Shown here piece by piece: positions 8,689-11,467 of a stretch of 11,467 nucleotides of DNA. The notes under the pieces are model-generated. The model saw only the letters and a list, made by a program, of their open reading frames with translations, searched no databases and was not told the origin of the DNA. A program made the position numbers and the translations under genes. How positions within the stretch are numbered: position 1 is the stretch's first letter; the number at the start of each line of letters is the position of its first letter. This DNA comes from Smittium culicis (lineage: Eukaryota > Kickxellomycota > Harpellomycetes > Harpellales > Legeriomycetaceae), in contig LSSN01003459.1 of NCBI GenBank assembly GCA_001970855.1, positions 1 through 11,467 on the forward strand, read 5' to 3'.

Positions 8689-8694
8689 TTTATT
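8689..8694 (-). terminator. candidate poly(A) signal AATAAA of MET16
   Basis: The minus strand reads ATAATAAACG, 14 nt after the TAA stop at 8710-8708. That is very close, so the second AATAAA at 8643-8638 may be the one used. Confidence 0.4.
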
Positions 8695-8707
8695 ATAAAA
8701 AATAAAA

Positions 8708-9650
8708 TTAGTTTGTTACATCGTTAGCTTTTTTCATGCGCTCATTATACATCTTTTTCATAGAGAAATAATCTTTATGTAGTCCGCATTCGGTCTTATC
8801 CGACCCCTGCCACCTTCCACTACGTTCATCGCCATCCTCTCCAACAGGTGAGGTTGAGTGGTAATCGCCTATCGACTTGTACCCTTTATCCAAAAGCTTG
8901 TTGTAAGGAACGTTGAATGCTTTCAGGTACGACTTGACCTTTTGGTATGTCCATTCTTTTGATACCAGCGGGTTAAGTTTAACGACCTGTTTCGATCCGG
9001 CTTCTTCGTTCGCAGGAATTACTTGAAGTACTGGCAAAGCCTCCCTCTCTCCCTTTTGCGACCTTCTACGGCCAGTGATCACTAAACCAGGGCTTAATTC
9101 TTTGTAAGCTCGTTGGCCGGGTTCCGCCTTCACCAAATAATCATAAACGTCGCTGTCTTCAGCCCATAAATTATCGCCATACTTTTCTATAAACTCTTCT
9201 CGCGTCTTAGCTCCTGATGGGTAGAAAGTGTGCAGAACAATACCGTACTTACTCACTATCTCGTTGCTCAGTTCAATCGTTTCGTCAAAATTAAACAAAG
9301 TATCAATAAATATAAGAGGAACCTTTGCCCCAACCCCGCTAAGCATATCCAATATCACATTACCTAAAAAGCAAAACCAAGAAATTTTAATATTTTTAAA
9401 TCATATATACGTCAAAGTCAAGTAGCTAGTTGAAATTTATTTATTGTCTATACAATATCCATAAATACTTATAATTACCTGACGGTCCAAATGCAGTTTC
9501 CTGATACACTTTTTCAAAATTTGTTGTTGCCCACTTGAGGATTTCAACGGCTTCAAGCTTTTCTAGCTCAGAGTTAAGTTTGGCCAAAGCATCCTCGCTT
9601 ATCACAAGATTATTTTCGCTATCGAATTCAAGATTATACGATACTGCCAT
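8708..9650 (-). CDS. MET16: phosphoadenosine phosphosulfate (PAPS) reductase, two exons
   Basis: Reduces PAPS to sulfite and 3',5'-ADP using thioredoxin, in assimilatory sulfate reduction on the way to methionine and cysteine; cytosolic. Exons are 9650-9479 and 9363-8708 (minus), 828 nt, 275 residues plus stop, close to the size of fungal Met16. The 115-bp intron (9478-9364, GTAATT...TTTTTAG) splits the Gly58 codon in AFGPSGNV, the nucleotide-binding loop. Family motifs follow: PLIFIDTLFNFDET, LVKAEPGQRAYKEL, ITGRRRSQKGER, PLVSKEWTYQKV, LLDKGYKSIGDYHST and the catalytic KTECGLH (Cys250). Cys250 is the only cysteine, so the Fe-S cluster pairs of APS reductases are absent; this is a PAPS-type enzyme. 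The start is the first ATG of the open frame, followed by a plausible N-terminal helix region. The ORF is intact, so probably functional. Codons are less AT-rich than in the 4E-T-like gene, as expected for a more conserved or expressed gene. Confidence 0.96.
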
Positions 9651-9702
9651 TTTAAAGTTATTCGAACAAATAAAGTTTTTAATTCTAGTAATACTTTTTC
9701 TT

Positions 9703-9754
9703 TTTATAAAATTTACTTGTCGATTGATATAGATTTAGTTATGCTATATATAAC
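9703..9754 (-). promoter_or_regulatory. candidate TATA elements of MET16
   Basis: The minus strand has GTTATATATAG at 9754-9744, about 95-105 nt before the ATG, and TTTATAAAAA at about 9712-9703, about 55 nt before it. Either could be the core element. I found no CACGTG or other familiar sulfur-control site nearby. Confidence 0.35.
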
Positions 9755-9759
9755 ATTAA

Positions 9760-10240
9760 GCTTTCTCAAAGCAAACATTATTAAAAAATAAAATTACTAT
9801 TTTCGAAGCTTCTTAATATTTCTTTGGTTAAAATCGAACCAAGTAAAATTCATGAACTGCATAATTTTTGCGTAAAATTGCGAATATTCACCATTTTCAA
9901 CCAATAAATACTTTATAAATCTAAACAATTTTATGAGCAGGCTCGCTGCCCATTTTCTGATTAATAATAGGGTAATTCATTATAAAAACTAACCATCGCT
10001 AGAAAAAAAGACTAAAAAAAAAAAATCCACCCGCTCCGGCCCCACACAATTTACTTACCCAAGGTTAGAAAAAAGTAGTCTATTGTGCGCCTTTATACAA
10101 TATTAGCCATAAAAATTTTTTTTGCAAACATAATTTTTTTCAGAAAATTTGAATCTCGCTTGTAAACACAAATCCAAAGTCTGTGCACTTGAAACACAAC
10201 TTTTTTATTTTATTTTATTTTTATTTTACATTGTTAGCTT
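9760..10240. other. AT-rich stretch upstream of MET16, nothing recognised
   Basis: No convincing gene or RNA. A small C-rich island (near 10027-10045) and an ATTTT-type run at its end stand out. If the plus-strand gypsy fossil that follows was once complete, its upstream RT motifs should lie here, but I could not read them. Confidence 0.4.
10202..10228. repeat. short TTTTA microsatellite
   Basis: About four to five units of TTTTA/TTTTTA in a row on the plus strand. Simple repeat, probably without function. Confidence 0.7.
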
Positions 10241-10244
10241 TTTT

Positions 10245-10690
10245 AAGTATTTATAATCATTTTTATGGTAACAGCTTTTATAACTGCTCTTCAACGCACA
10301 AGAGCAAATAAAAACGCGACTTTAAATTTTTCTCATGCTTATTAGTTCCCAATAATTAAATTTGCAATTTCTCAAAAGCTCAGTAAGTATTAATCAAGTT
10401 GGGGAAATATTGGCCATTGATTTCAAATTGCAATCTGTGTTTAAAAAAAAAAGCTCTAAAGCATTTAAAAGTTTATTTATGTGGACGGATATGAAACTAC
10501 AGATCAGATTCAAGCAGACCTTAATTACTGCCACCATATTTTTTCTCAACACGTAAACAAAAATGGTATGTCCGCAGTTAAACTTCATGATGAAAATTTA
10601 ATTATTTTTATTATTCTTAATTGATGCGTTTGAAGCTGGATAAAAAAAAAAAAATAACAAATATGTCCTCCATACTCGTTTCGATTTAGC
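10245..10690 (+). pseudogene. degenerate Ty3/gypsy reverse transcriptase to RNase H junction
   Basis: Seen on the plus strand, in order with frame changes: KYL followed by a stop (10245-10256), where YLDD would be expected; ALQRTRANKNATLNFSHAY (10286-10342), like the L.RL...L.LN..KC region; IIKFAISQKLSK, like the KFLGH.IS region; then GEILAIDFKLQSVFKKK and LFMWTDMKLQIRFKQTLI (10390-10530), matching the F.WT..C..AF..LK..L linker before RNase H; then FLLIDAFEAG (about 10611-10640, Asp codon 10623-10625), matching the first RNase H motif (TDAS..G). Stops, frameshifts and lost residues (the likely DD, the Cys after WT) mean it is dead. It is oriented opposite to the integrase fossil at 7222-8140, so it is a separate insertion or an inverted part. 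Confidence 0.55.
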
Positions 10691-11467
10691 CAACTTGATT
10701 ATTAAATCCAATTTTGCCACTATCTTATTTGTCAGATTCTTAGGAAGAGAGGAGTATAATTTTCATAGGAATTCAATTTATTAATAAGCATTTTCGCATT
10801 TTTGTTGGAAAAAAGCTATTTAATCCATTAGATAGAGTATTCTAAATGGATTTGGTAAAAAAATAAAATCTAAAGAGTAGCAAAAATTTAATAGCAACAG
10901 CTGCACATCTCAAAAGGATTTTACATGTGGGACATTCTTATGATAGACGGAACTTTTTTTCTTGGAAATTTTATTTGCTTTATATGAATTAGGTCAATCT
11001 ATTGGTTGTACCAGGTAATCCAATTGATATTAATTTCAAATATGATTTAAAAGCGACAGTAATGTTTCTAAGCATGGAATTTTATACATGAAAAGCTCCG
11101 CACGTCGAAATAATCTCCAATAAATATTGGTATTTCTACCAACGTGAAGTTTGATCGATTATCTATCAAGTATAAAATGCTATTTTATGTACAGGGCGGC
11201 AGCTAAGCCAATGGTGTGTAATGACGCATTAGTGTGATATGTTTTCTTAACCCCTCGAAAATATATTTTTTGGTGCAACTTGAAATAGTTTTAGCAGAAA
11301 CACTGAGAATCGCTGTTTACAAAAAAGATTAACATTTTTTGTTTAGTAATCGAGTTTGGGAAAATGTATTTATTTTCGCAGTCAGGTATTAGAATTATCC
11401 TTAACCTTATTATTAATTTTTTTTATCATGGTTATAAAACGTTAAAATTTTTAGCTATAATTTCCGA
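10691..11467. other. AT-rich end of window with one possible integrase trace
   Basis: Apart from the possible integrase piece at 10900-11040, I see no gene, RNA or repeat. A slightly more GC-rich patch (near 11188-11225) carries no convincing frame. Confidence 0.4.
10900..11040 (+). pseudogene. possible integrase zinc-binding remnant
   Basis: The plus-strand frame from 10900 reads AAHLKRILHVGHSYDRRNFF and then KFYLLYMN, a stop and VNLLVV. The first part resembles the H...GH.G..RT part of the Ty3/gypsy HHCC domain, and the second could be the decayed YYWP.M region. It lies 3' of the RT/RNase H fossil on the same strand, as expected for pol order. The Cys pair is not seen in frame. Weak by itself; context raises it. 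Confidence 0.3.

Noticed and set aside
9441..9478. Exon 1 of MET16 ending at the stop after YKYLWILYRQ
   Set aside because: That tail is intron sequence. The GTAATT donor and TTTTTAG acceptor join the two pieces in frame into a canonical PAPS reductase.
1..11467. Bacterial-type systems (CRISPR, toxin-antitoxin, defence islands)
   Set aside because: The window is eukaryotic with spliced genes; no operon layout, ribosome binding sites or spaced repeats of that kind are present.

Overview
The window reads as nuclear DNA of an AT-rich fungus. The two clear genes are both on the minus strand and both carry short GT-AG introns (58 to 124 bp). One encodes a fungal-type PAPS reductase (Met16). The other encodes a long, disordered protein that resembles the eIF4E transporter (4E-T/EIF4ENIF1). 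The base composition, short introns and many decayed retroelements suggest an early-diverging fungus, perhaps a Smittium-like gut fungus. That placement is an inference from general impression only; nothing here proves it. There is no bacterial operon structure, tRNA, rRNA or CRISPR array.

Layout. 1-240: possible gag-like retroelement remnant on the minus strand, cut by the window edge. 241-780: AT-rich, nothing recognised. About 780-2140: fossil of a non-LTR (LINE-like) reverse transcriptase on the minus strand, readable from the catalytic region to the C-terminal Cys/His motif but broken by stops and frame changes. 2189-2398: weak retropepsin-like fragment, minus strand. 2614-2652: poly(T) tract and poly(A) signal marking the end of the next gene. 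2710-6408: seven-exon 4E-T-like gene (1067 residues when spliced), with a probable eighth, non-coding first exon beyond a 5' UTR intron. 6770-7215: less AT-rich block holding three 29-bp tandem units, possibly a decayed LTR. About 7220-8140: Ty3/gypsy integrase fossil, minus strand. 8140-8690: nothing recognised. 8708-9650: two-exon MET16. 9760-10240: nothing recognised. 10245-10690: Ty3/gypsy RT/RNase H fossil, plus strand, with a possible integrase zinc-binding piece at 10900-11040. The rest is AT-rich and blank.

The two genes are not functionally linked as far as can be seen. Met16 belongs to assimilatory sulfate reduction. The 4E-T-like protein would act on mRNA (eIF4E binding, P-body repression and decay). 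They look like two islands of intact coding sequence in a graveyard of retroelements, most of which do not appear as single long ORFs and only emerge when the frames are read through stops. No new defence or mobile system was found. The most useful observations are the unmarked retroelement fossils, the reconstructed exon structure of the 4E-T-like gene, and its frame-preserving exon 5.
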